This document shows positions 17,013-25,337 of a stretch of DNA of 64,000 bases, piece after piece. Where the stretch lies: the IMG/VR virus record IMGVR_UViG_3300042295_001596, positions 62,001 to 126,000 of that record; one strand, written 5' to 3'. The position numbers and the translations under genes were made by a program. Under the pieces are notes generated by a model. That model saw only the letters and a program-made list of their open reading frames with translations. It did no database searches and was not told the origin of the DNA. The first letter of the stretch is position 1. The number at the start of each line of letters is the position of its first letter. Origin of the DNA: a virus.

Positions 17013-18044
17013 CTAGAGTTTTTCAATGAGTACGCTGCCATTTCCGGTGGTGTTTACCCCGGCTGTGTTGGATTGGTTGCTGCCGTTGTTGATGCTGCCA
17101 CCGCCACCTCCTGGTCCCAAGGCAGGACAGGTACACGCCCCCACACCGCCAGCACCGCCGCCACTGTAGCCACCACCACCACCACCTAGGTAGCTGCTGG
17201 CACCGCCTCCACCGCCAAACCCGCCGTTAGCCGCCGTGCCACCGTATTGCACACCTCCGGTCCCCCCCGTGCCGCCATTGAGAAAACTGTTACCGCCGCT
17301 TGAAGCGCCTTCACCGCCGCCGCCAGCTGCGCCGTTGCCGCTATAGCCACCACCGCCACCACCAACTGAAACACATCCATTGGTGGCACCACCGCCAGAA
17401 CCAAGTGTGCCTCCACCTCCTCCGGTATCTCCCCCGGCATTGCCAGAGGTGAGTATGCTGGCATCCTTGTTGGCCCATGTGCCTGCCGAACCTCCGCCGC
17501 CTCCGCCAGCTATGATCAGTATGGTGTTGTCCTGTTTAGTCACGAAGCTGCTGCCGCCGCCGCCGCCCTTGCTACCACCGCACGCATTATTACCGGTGAC
17601 ACCCTGTTGTCCTACCAATATCTTGAGTTTTTCGCCCTGGGTAAGGGAGAAGGTGCCTATCATGCGTGCACCGGCACCAACACCGGTAGCACCGCTGCCT
17701 CCCCTAGCACCTATTGCTGTTATCCGGTATGACGCTGTCAAAGGAACCGTCCATAGCTGTATCCCGGATGTTACGCTGAAATATGCTGTGTTGGTGTTCC
17801 ATCCTGACGGTGTAGGCGTGCCGGTCATCCCACCCTGTGCCTGTGCCAGTGTTGGTCCTGAACTGCCGCTAGCAGTGCCAGGTGTAAATGTAGCTGACGT
17901 AAATCCGTAGAGTGCTTGCCCAGGCCAGGTATTCCCGTATTTTGCATCAGCTTGTGCTTCTGAGCTCCAGACTCCTTTGGCCGTAGTTGATGTAGGATTA
18001 TTTTCAATCCCAATAACACCGCCGTTATCAAAGTTAGTATTCAC
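17013..18044 (-). CDS. Glycine-rich adhesin with ALK/LTK-like glycine-rich domain
   Basis: A 343-aa protein. The N-terminus has the same NPTSTTAKGVWSSE type motif as the neighbouring adhesin. From about residue 105 it reads RITAIGARGGSGATG, RMIGTFSLTQGEKLKILVGQ, GGGGGSSFV, LIIAGGGGGG and a long glycine-run region ending TTGNGSVLIEKL. That order (GARGG, TF.L..G..L.ILVGQ.G, GGGGG..FV, LI.AGGGGG) is the pattern of the ALK_LTK glycine-rich domain. The start is a GTG at 18044 that overlaps the upstream TAG, with GAGGAAA 8 bases before it. Probably a receptor-binding tip protein. Confidence 0.75.
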   Translation of the reverse strand: MNTNFDNGGVIGIENNPTSTTAKGVWSSEAQADAKYGNTWPGQALYGFTSATFTPGTASGSSGPTLAQAQGGMTGTPTPSGWNTNTAYFSVTSGIQLWTVPLTASYRITAIGARGGSGATGVGAGARMIGTFSLTQGEKLKILVGQQGVTGNNACGGSKGGGGGSSFVTKQDNTILIIAGGGGGGSAGTWANKDASILTSGNAGGDTGGGGGTLGSGGGATNGCVSVGGGGGGYSGNGAAGGGGEGASSGGNSFLNGGTGGTGGVQYGGTAANGGFGGGGGASSYLGGGGGGYSGGGAGGVGACTCPALGPGGGGGSINNGSNQSNTAGVNTTGNGSVLIEKL

Positions 18045-18403
18045 TAACTGATTTCCTCATAGCTACACACAGCTTCCAGATCACTTACAGCACTAGCAGT
18101 CAAACGTATGCTGTCGCCTTCTTCAAGATAAATTGAAGTATCTTTGCTGATAACAACTAGCGATGCGTCTGCTGGTACGGAAATGGTATTCGCTAGTCTA
18201 TACGCTACAGAACTTCTGAACAAATCCACAGTAATGTCTGCATTGTTGGTCCCGTCAACATTTGAAATTACTAGACTGTTGATTTTAAAGACTTTGTTAC
18301 TTGCTGCTGAATTGGTAACTATTGCTGTAGCACTTGTACCAACTGCTTGTACCGCAGTTTTACCAATAATTGTTGTGACATTTACTATATTAGGGGCTGA
18401 CAT
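18044..18403 (-). CDS. Small beta-sandwich-like structural protein
   Basis: A 119-aa protein with alternating hydrophobic strands (KVFKINSLVISNVDGTNNAD, ITVDLFR, LEEGDSIRLTASAVSDLEAV). The layout (strands ending in an E.GD.I...A....L.. segment) resembles the 117-aa product at 45074 and the 110-aa product at 52460, which also lie beside fibre genes. I see no catalytic motif. It starts at an ATG with an AAGGAT site and is coupled to the next gene (TAGTG). Likely a virion or tail-tip component found in T4-like marine phages; exact function unknown. Confidence 0.6.
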   Translation of the reverse strand: MSAPNIVNVTTIIGKTAVQAVGTSATAIVTNSAASNKVFKINSLVISNVDGTNNADITVDLFRSSVAYRLANTISVPADASLVVISKDTSIYLEEGDSIRLTASAVSDLEAVCSYEEIS

Positions 18404-18417
18404 AACTTTTTAAATCC

Positions 18418-20430
18418 TTATCCAAAAACAATTGCCATCGCAATAGCTTTGCCTGTAGTAACACCTGCTCCGCCACTGAATCCACTAGTTCCGCTAAAGC
18501 CGCTGACACCACTACAGCCGCTTGCTCCGCTGAAGCCGCTTGTGCCACTAGTTCCGCTGACACCACTAAAGCCGCTTGTTCCACTGAATCCACTTGTGCC
18601 ACTGAATCCACTTGTGCCACTGAATCCACTGAACCCAGAGGTGCCACTCCAGCCACTTGTGCCACTCCATCCACTTACGCCACTAGTTCCGCTAGCGCCT
18701 GTAGGTCCTGTTACTCCATCAGCGCCATATGCAATTAAATGTGCTGAAAGCCAAGTTCCTGGACCGTCAGCAGTGCCATATTGCACTGTAACATTACTTC
18801 CGGTACCGTTAAAGGCAGTAACTTGAGCAGAGTCAGTAGATCCATTGAAGTAAACAACTTTGCTGCCACCAAGTGAAATTCCCGTAGACGTTACAGTTTG
18901 AACTTGGGCAATTAATATAGTTCCAGAGTTTTTAAGTATCTGGCCGTTATATTGATTAGTTGCCACAGACGCTGCACTGACCCAAACACCGAAACTTAAA
19001 TTATAATAACCTGCAACAGTTGGTTTGAATGTATATGTGCTGGCGTTCCACCAGTTTTGTGGATCATAATAATCAGCTAAGGGTAAAACTAACGTACTTG
19101 CGCTAGCAACTGTTTGATCACTTGTTAAGATAGCAGTTAAAATGTAAGAACTAGCTGCTAATGTAGACGCAGGACCAACAGGACCTGTTGGTCCTGTTAC
19201 ACCTGTTACACCTGGGGTGCCAGTTGCACCAGTTGCGCCACTACCAGTAGGTCCTATTAAGCCAGTTGCTCCACTGAATCCGCTGACACCACTAAAGCCG
19301 CTTGCTCCGCTGACACCACTAAAGCCGCTTGCTCCGCTAGTTCCGCTGAACCCACTAGTTCCGCTGACACCACTAAAGCCGCTTGTTCCGCTCCATCCAC
19401 TAGTTCCACTTGTGCCACTCCAGCCGCTTGTGCCACTTGTTCCACTAGTTCCACTTGTGCCGCTCCATCCACTGGTTCCACTTGTGCCGCTCCATCCACT
19501 AGTTCCACTTGTGCCGCTCCATCCACTAGTTCCACTTGTGCCGCTCCATCCACTTACACCACTAGTTCCACTAGTTCCGCTGCCTCCAGAATATCCGCTC
19601 TCTCCTGAATAGCCAGACTCACCTGATGCCCCTGAATAACCACTCTCTCCAGAGTATCCTGAATAGGCAGAATATCCAGAGACACCTGACTCTCCAGAAT
19701 AGCCTGACTCACCTGATATCCCAGAATAACCACTCTCTCCAGAATAACCTGAATAACCACTCTCTCCAGAATAACCTGAATAACCAGAGTAACCTGAATA
19801 ACCAGAGTAACCTGAATAACCTGAATAACCACTCTCTCCAGAGTACCCACTCTCTCCAGAGTACCCACTCTCTCCAGAGTACCCACTCTCTCCAGAGTAG
19901 CCTGATACTCCACTGCCAGAATAACCACTTTCACCAGAGTAACCTGACCGGCCAGACTCACTTGAATACCCACTGGCACCAGAATACCCACTGGCACCAG
20001 AATACCCACTGGCACCAGAATACCCAGATTCTCCAGATTTTCCTGAAGTTCCTGAATAACCACCTTGACCAGAGTAGCCTGATACTCCGCTGCCAGAGTA
20101 GCCGCTTGTTCCAGACTCGCCTGAGTAACCTGATATCCCAGAATAACCACTAGCACTGTTGGGCCCAGTTGGTCCAGTTGAGCCAAGGGTGCTTACCCCA
20201 GAATAACCACTAATGCCTCTTGCCCCTGTTGGCCCAGTGGGTCCTTGTGCGCCAGTTGTGCCAGTACCCCCTCCACCGCCAGGGGTAAATGGTAACCCAC
20301 CAGGAGTTACGCCGTCAGAAAAACGTAACTCAACTTCCCCGCTTGCGTAGAATATCTCCCCATCGCGACCAACATACTCATTTATATCATTTGTGAACTT
20401 GCTGGTCCAAATTTTACGAATTTGAGTCAC
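18418..20430 (-). CDS. Collagen-like (G-X-S) tail fibre with C1q-like head
   Basis: A 670-aa protein. The N-terminal 50 residues (NEYVGRDGEIFYASGEVELR, then FSDGVTPGGLPF) are the short connector found at the start of many phage fibres. From about residue 60 to 410 Gly occurs every third residue in G-Y-S, G-E-S, G-T-S, G-W-S and G-F-S triplets, poor in proline, with a few GPTGPT stretches. Residues about 425-575 resemble a C1q/TNF-like jelly roll (FKPTVAGYYNLSFGVWV, GQILKNSGTILIAQ). A second G-X-S run ends in TTGKAIAMAIVFG, a tip I associate with marine phage fibres. The start is a GTG at 20430; no in-frame ATG precedes the connector. Confidence 0.8.
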   Translation of the reverse strand: MTQIRKIWTSKFTNDINEYVGRDGEIFYASGEVELRFSDGVTPGGLPFTPGGGGGTGTTGAQGPTGPTGARGISGYSGVSTLGSTGPTGPNSASGYSGISGYSGESGTSGYSGSGVSGYSGQGGYSGTSGKSGESGYSGASGYSGASGYSGASGYSSESGRSGYSGESGYSGSGVSGYSGESGYSGESGYSGESGYSGESGYSGYSGYSGYSGYSGYSGYSGESGYSGYSGESGYSGISGESGYSGESGVSGYSAYSGYSGESGYSGASGESGYSGESGYSGGSGTSGTSGVSGWSGTSGTSGWSGTSGTSGWSGTSGTSGWSGTSGTSGTSGTSGWSGTSGTSGWSGTSGFSGVSGTSGFSGTSGASGFSGVSGASGFSGVSGFSGATGLIGPTGSGATGATGTPGVTGVTGPTGPVGPASTLAASSYILTAILTSDQTVASASTLVLPLADYYDPQNWWNASTYTFKPTVAGYYNLSFGVWVSAASVATNQYNGQILKNSGTILIAQVQTVTSTGISLGGSKVVYFNGSTDSAQVTAFNGTGSNVTVQYGTADGPGTWLSAHLIAYGADGVTGPTGASGTSGVSGWSGTSGWSGTSGFSGFSGTSGFSGTSGFSGTSGFSGVSGTSGTSGFSGASGCSGVSGFSGTSGFSGGAGVTTGKAIAMAIVFG

Positions 20431-20437
20431 AAGAGCT

Positions 20438-20767
20438 TCAACCCAAAATAGAGGGTTTGATACTTACAGTTGGTATGAAATCTTTTTTTGCTGTAATTTT
20501 TGAGATATTGGACTGTTGAGGTGTATGAAAATCATCCTCTGGGTTTATCACAGTGGGATCTTCAGTTGTGGGCCCCACGCTGTCTTTTACAGTGTCAAGG
20601 TGTTGTTGGAGTGGTGGACTCCACTTGGCATCGCCCTCTTCACCATAACGCACTCCAGGATTTATCACATCACTGTCAGCTTGCGCTTTCAACACATCGC
20701 CCAAGGGGATGTTGATTGTAACAGGCACATTTACAGTAAATTCTCGAATAAATTCTTTAGCTCTCAT
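20438..20767 (-). CDS. Hypothetical protein with MRAKEFI N-terminus
   Basis: A 109-aa protein beginning MRAKEFIREF, an N-terminal signature I associate with many small marine T4-like phage proteins of unknown role. The rest is polar and acidic (DVINPGVRYGEEGDAKWSPP, TTEDPTVINPEDDF). It lies 7 bases upstream of the collagen-like fibre start. No catalytic motif is seen; it may be a small virion or assembly component. Confidence 0.6.
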   Translation of the reverse strand: MRAKEFIREFTVNVPVTINIPLGDVLKAQADSDVINPGVRYGEEGDAKWSPPLQQHLDTVKDSVGPTTEDPTVINPEDDFHTPQQSNISKITAKKDFIPTVSIKPSILG

Positions 20768-20788
20768 ATTTTACACCACATATGTTTG

Positions 20789-21496
20789 TCATTTAGACAC
20801 CAAAACATACCAAACTCCAGAAATAGGCACTTGCCCAGATAAATTCAATTGGCAAGTCATCTCATCAATTAAGGTTATTGTTGTGGGATTTACCAGTTGG
20901 TAGTTGGTGTCATATACTTGAACAAACACAAGTCTCTGTGCAAGGCCATGAACAACGGTCAACACATCGGTCACAATATTTTGAGATGAAAACGGCATTT
21001 GGAAGCTGGTGACTGGGGCAGACCCAGGAGGGCCAGCAGGACCGGTGGGACCTTGTATGGGGCCTTTGGGGATAAATCCAGGACTCAGGGCACCAAAGTT
21101 CAAAAGTATTTCAGAAACACTGCCAACCGTGCTGTCGTCAATAGGTGCTGGAGTCAAATAATCTCTGCTTACAACAGCTCTTACCCAAACATAATTGCCT
21201 ACAAATGTATATGCAAAGCTGCCGGTGTCCCCACCAAATAGGCCACTGGGATTGAACAAATCTCTAGGGAATTGTACATAAGGCAGGTCTGACTGTAGAT
21301 AAACAGGAAACCAGTCTTGTTCAACTGGATTATCTGCCAACGAGGCTTGAATTAAAATCCGGCCTGTAAAATTTGTTAACGTTAGGGCTACTGTATGACT
21401 ACCGCCAAGAAAATTGGTGTAGCCTGCGCCTTTTTGCTTTTCGCCAGTTACATTGACCTTACCGCTAGTAGTTGGTAATAAGACAAGACTTTCCAT
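20789..21496 (-). CDS. Virion structural protein with short collagen-like linker
   Basis: A 235-aa protein with a beta-rich N-terminal domain (VALTLTNFTGRILIQASLAD, WFPVYL, YVWVRAVVS), a short GPIQGPTGPAGPPG linker near residue 150, and a C-terminal domain (VVHGLAQRLVFVQVYDTN ... SGVWYVLVSK). The C-terminal domain is paralogous to the end of the protein at 55634 (VAHNLGQKIVLVQVSNN ... GNWNLIVRA). It starts at an ATG downstream of a CATAAATA late-type promoter, so late expression is likely. Confidence 0.65.
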   Translation of the reverse strand: MESLVLLPTTSGKVNVTGEKQKGAGYTNFLGGSHTVALTLTNFTGRILIQASLADNPVEQDWFPVYLQSDLPYVQFPRDLFNPSGLFGGDTGSFAYTFVGNYVWVRAVVSRDYLTPAPIDDSTVGSVSEILLNFGALSPGFIPKGPIQGPTGPAGPPGSAPVTSFQMPFSSQNIVTDVLTVVHGLAQRLVFVQVYDTNYQLVNPTTITLIDEMTCQLNLSGQVPISGVWYVLVSK

Positions 21497-21521
21497 AATT
21501 TCTCAACAATTGATTTGTCGA

Positions 21522-21529
21522 TATTTATG
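21522..21529 (-). promoter_or_regulatory. T4-type late promoter candidate (CATAAATA)
   Basis: CATAAATA on the minus strand, 26 bases upstream of the structural gene starting at 21496. It differs from the T4 consensus only in the first base, which is the least constrained. Confidence 0.5.
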
Positions 21530-21535
21530 GAAAGG

Positions 21536-21712
21536 TCAAATAGAGACTTCAATAACCAGTTTACTGTCTTCAAGTAGCTGCTCTACAACACTGGGCAAGC
21601 TTTCAAACAATGCCAAAAGCTGCTCAGAAGAGAGCACACTAGCCAGTTGTTCATCATCCTTGATAAGTTTGCTGATGGAAATTGAAATAGTTTGACAGGC
21701 TATTTGTGCCAT
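21536..21712 (-). CDS. Small hypothetical protein (58 aa)
   Basis: An ATG at 21712, with AGGA about 9 bases upstream, opens a 58-codon frame: MAQIACQTISISISKLIKDD, then a helical acidic stretch EQLASVLSSEQLLALFESLP and VVEQLLEDSKLVIEVSI. It fills an otherwise empty gap between two genes on the same strand and is preceded by a GATAAATA late-type element. It is mostly predicted helix with an amphipathic Leu pattern. No family recognised. Confidence 0.55.
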   Translation of the reverse strand: MAQIACQTISISISKLIKDDEQLASVLSSEQLLALFESLPSVVEQLLEDSKLVIEVSI

Positions 21713-21733
21713 TTATAAGGTCCTTGATTAGAG

Positions 21734-21741
21734 TATTTATC
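21734..21741 (-). promoter_or_regulatory. T4-type late promoter candidate (GATAAATA)
   Basis: GATAAATA on the minus strand, 22 bases upstream of the 58-aa gene at 21712 and overlapping the stop of the gene at 21737. It marks the likely switch from the chaperone operon to the late structural genes. Confidence 0.45.
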
Positions 21742-22054
21742 CTCTGTTTTTTGGCCTTCTGCCACGCTTTTTTCCACGATTGATTTGTAGGCCATTGGCG
21801 TCAAGATCTGCATGTTGCAGATAGCGATCTAGCCCCATGCCATCCACTTCCACAATCTTGTTGATATCCAAGTCAAGACTGCTGTTGTTTTGTGTATGCA
21901 CTCCTGTAATTTTTACACAGGGCGCAAGTATAGCATGTGCAACTACAAATCTATGATAGACTCTAGAGGATGCTGACTCAGCAACCCCTATGACTGTGCC
22001 TTTGCTTATCAATCCTTTTTGGCACAAGCTTTGAATAGCTGATGTTTTGTTCAT
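21737..22054 (-). CDS. Hypothetical protein with basic C-terminus
   Basis: A 105-aa protein starting MNKTSAIQSLCQKGLISKGT, with a beta-rich centre (RVYHRFVVAHAILAPCVKIT) and a strongly basic tail (NRGKKRGRRPKNRG) that could contact nucleic acid. It overlaps the ClpA-like gene by ATGA, so it belongs to the dnaJ-clpA transcript. I do not recognise the family; an adaptor for the Clp ATPase is a speculative option based only on coupling. Confidence 0.6.
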   Translation of the reverse strand: MNKTSAIQSLCQKGLISKGTVIGVAESASSRVYHRFVVAHAILAPCVKITGVHTQNNSSLDLDINKIVEVDGMGLDRYLQHADLDANGLQINRGKKRGRRPKNRG

Positions 22055-24357
22055 TGCGCAGACACCTCTGAGTTGTTTTCATTAAAGGCCTCATTTGGGC
22101 CTGTGGGGAGACTACATACTGTGCCTAAAAATTCCAATTTCAGCTTATGTGCTGCTGCATCAAGTGTAACTAACACTCTTCCTCCTGACTTCAACTTTCC
22201 AAATAACATCTGGCGGCTCATGGGCTTTTTGATATGGTTGTCAATTACCCGACTCAAAGGCCTAGCTCCCATCGAAGGGTCAAAACCATTCTTCACCAAC
22301 CATTCTTGCGCATCAGGATCAACTACTACACACACATTTTTGCTTTGTGAAGCTTGATTCAGTTGTTGAATGAATTTGATAACAACTTTCTGCATGGTTT
22401 CTTTGTTCAACGCACCAAATGGCACTACTGCATCCAATCGATTCCTGAACTCTGGACGGAAAAATTGTTTTACAGCTTCTTTGTCTGCATCACTGTTTTT
22501 GGTAGCACCAAAGCCAATACTATGCTTTTCCATTTCCACAGCACCAAGATTACTGGTAAAAATCAAGATTGCATTTTTCAAACTCACTGTTTTTTGATTT
22601 TGGCTTGTGATGCTGCCTTGATCCATCGCTTGCAGAAAAACATTCAATACATCAGGATGAGCTTTTTCCACTTCGTCACACAGCAGCACACAACTGGGTG
22701 TTTGCTCTAGTGCGTTGATAAGAGCACCACTGCCAGCACTGCCGTCGCTGTAACCCACATATCCAGGGGGACTGCCAATAAATCTAGCAACAGAATGTTT
22801 TTCTTGAAACTCGCTCATGTCAAAGCGAACAAAACTATAACCCAGTTTGTCTGCTAACATCTTGGCCAGTTCAGTCTTGCCCACACCACTTGGCCCTGTG
22901 AACAAGAAGCTTCCCAGTGTTTTGTTTTGTTCTCGTAGTCCACTATAAGCCAAATACACTGCATCAACAAGAGTGTCTACTGCTGTGTCTTGGCCGTAAA
23001 TTACTTTTTTGAGATCATTATCTAGAGTAGATAATTTATTACTCTCAGATGTTTCCAAGTTTTCAAGGCTGACTTTGGCAATCCTACAAACTTGTTGTTC
23101 AATATTCTCTACTTGAACAACCTTTTTGGTTTTTCCTTTGATTTTCACTGTTGCACCAGCTGCATCAATCAAATCAATTGCCTTATCTGGCAGATACTTG
23201 TTGAAAATATATTTTACACTGAGATCAACTGCTGCCTCTGCACATCCTGGTGCATAAGTTACATTGTGAAACTTTTCAAAAGTTTTGATCAATCCTTGAA
23301 TTACTTTTTTAGCATCACTTACACTGGGCTCAACTACATCTTGTTTCTCAAAACGCCGAAGTAGTGCTCGATCCTTTTCAAAATACTTCCGATATTCGTC
23401 ATATGTTGTGGAACCAATAGTGCGAATTTCTCCCCGACCCAACGCTGGCTTGAGAATATTGGCTGCATCCATTGCATTGCTGCTGTTGCCGCCAGCACCC
23501 ATAATCATATGAATTTCATCAATGAAAATAATAACATTGGGCAAACTTTTTAACGCCGTAATAATGTTTTTCATTCTGTCTTCAAAGTCGCCACGATATT
23601 TGGTCCCAGCAACAATGCTATTGATATCCAAGCTCCAGATTTCTTGATTCAAAAGAACTTTTGGCACGGTTTGTTCCACTATTCTCTTGGCAAGTCCTTC
23701 CACAAGTTGTGTTTTGCCTACCCCTGGATGGCCCACAAGTATAACATTGTTCTTGAGTTTTCGGGCCAGCGTTTCAACTAGTTGATCAACATCAGTGTCT
23801 CTACCAATAAGTGCAGTGATCTTGCCCTGTTTGGCACGTTGATTTAAATTGGTGGCAAATTGAAACAACACCATTCTTGCATCGTCTTCACTCATGCCCA
23901 TCTCATCCGTTTCTTGACTATTTTGTGTAAGATACGAGGTGATATTGCTTTTGTTGATGTTGTGTTTTTGTAAAAAATACACAGCCCAACTTTGTTCTGC
24001 ATTGTAAAGTGCCAGCAACATGTCCACACTGTTCATAACAGTTTTGCCCATGAACAAGCTTTGCGCTTTGGCTTGCTTGATTACACTCATCAGTGTGGAG
24101 GTGTATTTGGGTTGATACACTCCGTCAGGCACAATACTATGATATTTGGAATCTTTGAGATAACTGACTACATCAGCTTTGAGCTTTTTTGGAGAACAAC
24201 CCAAGGCTGTTAACATGGTGTCAATGTCTTGAAATTCCAATAGTGCTATCAGCACATGCTCTACCACCACATATTCGTGATGATGTTTTATTGCAATAGA
24301 GTAACTTCGATTTATTACTTGCTCAAAATCATTTTTTGAATTAAAGGGCTCTTTCAT
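22051..24357 (-). CDS. clpA: ClpA-type AAA+ unfoldase
   Basis: A 768-aa Hsp100 ATPase. Residues 1-140 are a Clp N-domain; NBD1 has Walker A GHPGVGKT (209-216) and IIFIDEIH; NBD2 has GPSGVGKT and VLLCDEVEKAHPD with arginine fingers FRPEFRNRLD. The ClpB middle domain is absent. The segment KHSIGFGATKNSD aligns with the ClpA IGL loop that docks on ClpP, so the protein should feed a peptidase, presumably the host ClpP since none is seen here. I chose the ATG at 24357, which has an AGGA site and matches the ClpA N-terminus; an ATG at 24420 would extend into dnaJ. Not the usual T4 gene set. Confidence 0.9.
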   Translation of the reverse strand: MKEPFNSKNDFEQVINRSYSIAIKHHHEYVVVEHVLIALLEFQDIDTMLTALGCSPKKLKADVVSYLKDSKYHSIVPDGVYQPKYTSTLMSVIKQAKAQSLFMGKTVMNSVDMLLALYNAEQSWAVYFLQKHNINKSNITSYLTQNSQETDEMGMSEDDARMVLFQFATNLNQRAKQGKITALIGRDTDVDQLVETLARKLKNNVILVGHPGVGKTQLVEGLAKRIVEQTVPKVLLNQEIWSLDINSIVAGTKYRGDFEDRMKNIITALKSLPNVIIFIDEIHMIMGAGGNSSNAMDAANILKPALGRGEIRTIGSTTYDEYRKYFEKDRALLRRFEKQDVVEPSVSDAKKVIQGLIKTFEKFHNVTYAPGCAEAAVDLSVKYIFNKYLPDKAIDLIDAAGATVKIKGKTKKVVQVENIEQQVCRIAKVSLENLETSESNKLSTLDNDLKKVIYGQDTAVDTLVDAVYLAYSGLREQNKTLGSFLFTGPSGVGKTELAKMLADKLGYSFVRFDMSEFQEKHSVARFIGSPPGYVGYSDGSAGSGALINALEQTPSCVLLCDEVEKAHPDVLNVFLQAMDQGSITSQNQKTVSLKNAILIFTSNLGAVEMEKHSIGFGATKNSDADKEAVKQFFRPEFRNRLDAVVPFGALNKETMQKVVIKFIQQLNQASQSKNVCVVVDPDAQEWLVKNGFDPSMGARPLSRVIDNHIKKPMSRQMLFGKLKSGGRVLVTLDAAAHKLKLEFLGTVCSLPTGPNEAFNENNSEVSAQ

Positions 24358-24379
24358 ATGTGCTGTCCTGGTGAAAGAT

Positions 24380-25237
24380 TTAAGATGTTTGGGGGTGTGC
24401 CCATTTTGAAATGGCATCAAGCTGATCTTGATCCAGCTTTTGTGGCAGCTCTACATGGAGTCTGACCATGAGGTCACCACGTGAAGAACTATTACTACTG
24501 AGCGGCATGCCCTTGCCTTTGACGTTAAGTAGAGTTTGATCTTTGGACAAAGGCGGGACTTTCATGGAAACTGCACCGCCTTCAATCACACTAACAAGCT
24601 TGTCAACCCCCACTAATGTTTCCCAAATGTTGGCCTTCAGTGTAGTCAACAAATGAGGCCCACTCCTCTCGAACACAGAGTGCGGCGTAACAAACACAGT
24701 AATATACAAATCTCCAGGTGCTAAATTGGCATGTGTTCGGCTACCGTTGCCAGCATATCGTAACCTATACCCACTATCAATACCTGCAGGTATGTTCACA
24801 ACTAAATTGATGTTTTGGCCAGCACTATCAGTAAATTGAATTGGTACACTTTTTCCTGTGAACGCTTCTTCCAAGGTTATATTCAACTGAACTTGCGTGT
24901 CAGGATTACGACTTGGTCGTTGGCTAAAGTGGTCAAATCCTTGACCTCGGAAGATTTGTTCAAAAATATCACCAAAGGGTGATCCTCCTCCACGGAATTC
25001 AAAATGGAATCCACCTGGCTGACTTCCACCAAACTTGCGTTGCTGATCGTAAGCTTGACGCTTGTCTTCGTTACCTAGAGTATCATAAGCCTCATTGATC
25101 TCTTTGAATTTACTCTCAGATTCACTGCTTTTGTTACGGTCTGGATGATACTGCATTGCAAGTGTGCGATAAGCCTTTTTCAACTCATCTTGAGTTGCAT
25201 TTTCTTGCACGGCAAGGATACTATAATAATCTTTCAT
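24380..25237 (-). CDS. DnaJ/CbpA-type J-domain co-chaperone
   Basis: A 285-aa type B (no zinc finger) Hsp40. J-domain residues 1-65 contain HPD at 31-33, which stimulates DnaK ATPase. A G/F-rich linker follows (FGGSQPGGFHFEFRGGGSPF), then two C-terminal substrate-binding beta domains (DTQVQLNITLEEAFTGKSVP, GDLYITVFVTPHSVFERSG). Length is close to CbpA. It is the first gene after a perfect sigma-70 promoter and is followed 22 bases later by clpA. It presumably recruits the host DnaK; no phage DnaK is visible in the window. Confidence 0.9.
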   Translation of the reverse strand: MKDYYSILAVQENATQDELKKAYRTLAMQYHPDRNKSSESESKFKEINEAYDTLGNEDKRQAYDQQRKFGGSQPGGFHFEFRGGGSPFGDIFEQIFRGQGFDHFSQRPSRNPDTQVQLNITLEEAFTGKSVPIQFTDSAGQNINLVVNIPAGIDSGYRLRYAGNGSRTHANLAPGDLYITVFVTPHSVFERSGPHLLTTLKANIWETLVGVDKLVSVIEGGAVSMKVPPLSKDQTLLNVKGKGMPLSSNSSSRGDLMVRLHVELPQKLDQDQLDAISKWAHPQTS

Positions 25238-25243
25238 ATGTAT

Positions 25244-25272
25244 ATTATATTTTTATATTGCTGCCTTGTCAA
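25244..25272 (-). promoter_or_regulatory. Consensus sigma-70 promoter for dnaJ-clpA
   Basis: On the minus strand TTGACA (25272-25267) and TATAAT (25249-25244) are separated by exactly 17 bases, a perfect consensus. The -10 ends 6 bases before the dnaJ ATG, so transcription would start at or next to the initiation codon, giving a leaderless or nearly leaderless mRNA. Strong early expression by unmodified host polymerase is expected. Confidence 0.8.
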
Positions 25273-25337
25273 TGCAGGAAAAACTAGCAACTTATTGAAC
25301 ACACAAAACTTTGTAAATATGTTGATGGGAAAATTAC

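Noticed and set aside
18449-20186. Plus- and minus-strand frames such as PLVPLTPL and SLQSTHSLQ repeats inside the G-X-S fibre
   Set aside because: Repeat-driven shadows of the 670-aa fibre gene. They lack start signals and globular domains.
24358-24420. Longer ClpA start at 24420
   Set aside because: It adds 21 residues that do not fit the Clp N-domain and overlaps dnaJ by about 40 bases. The ATG at 24357 has an AGGA site and a matching N-terminus.
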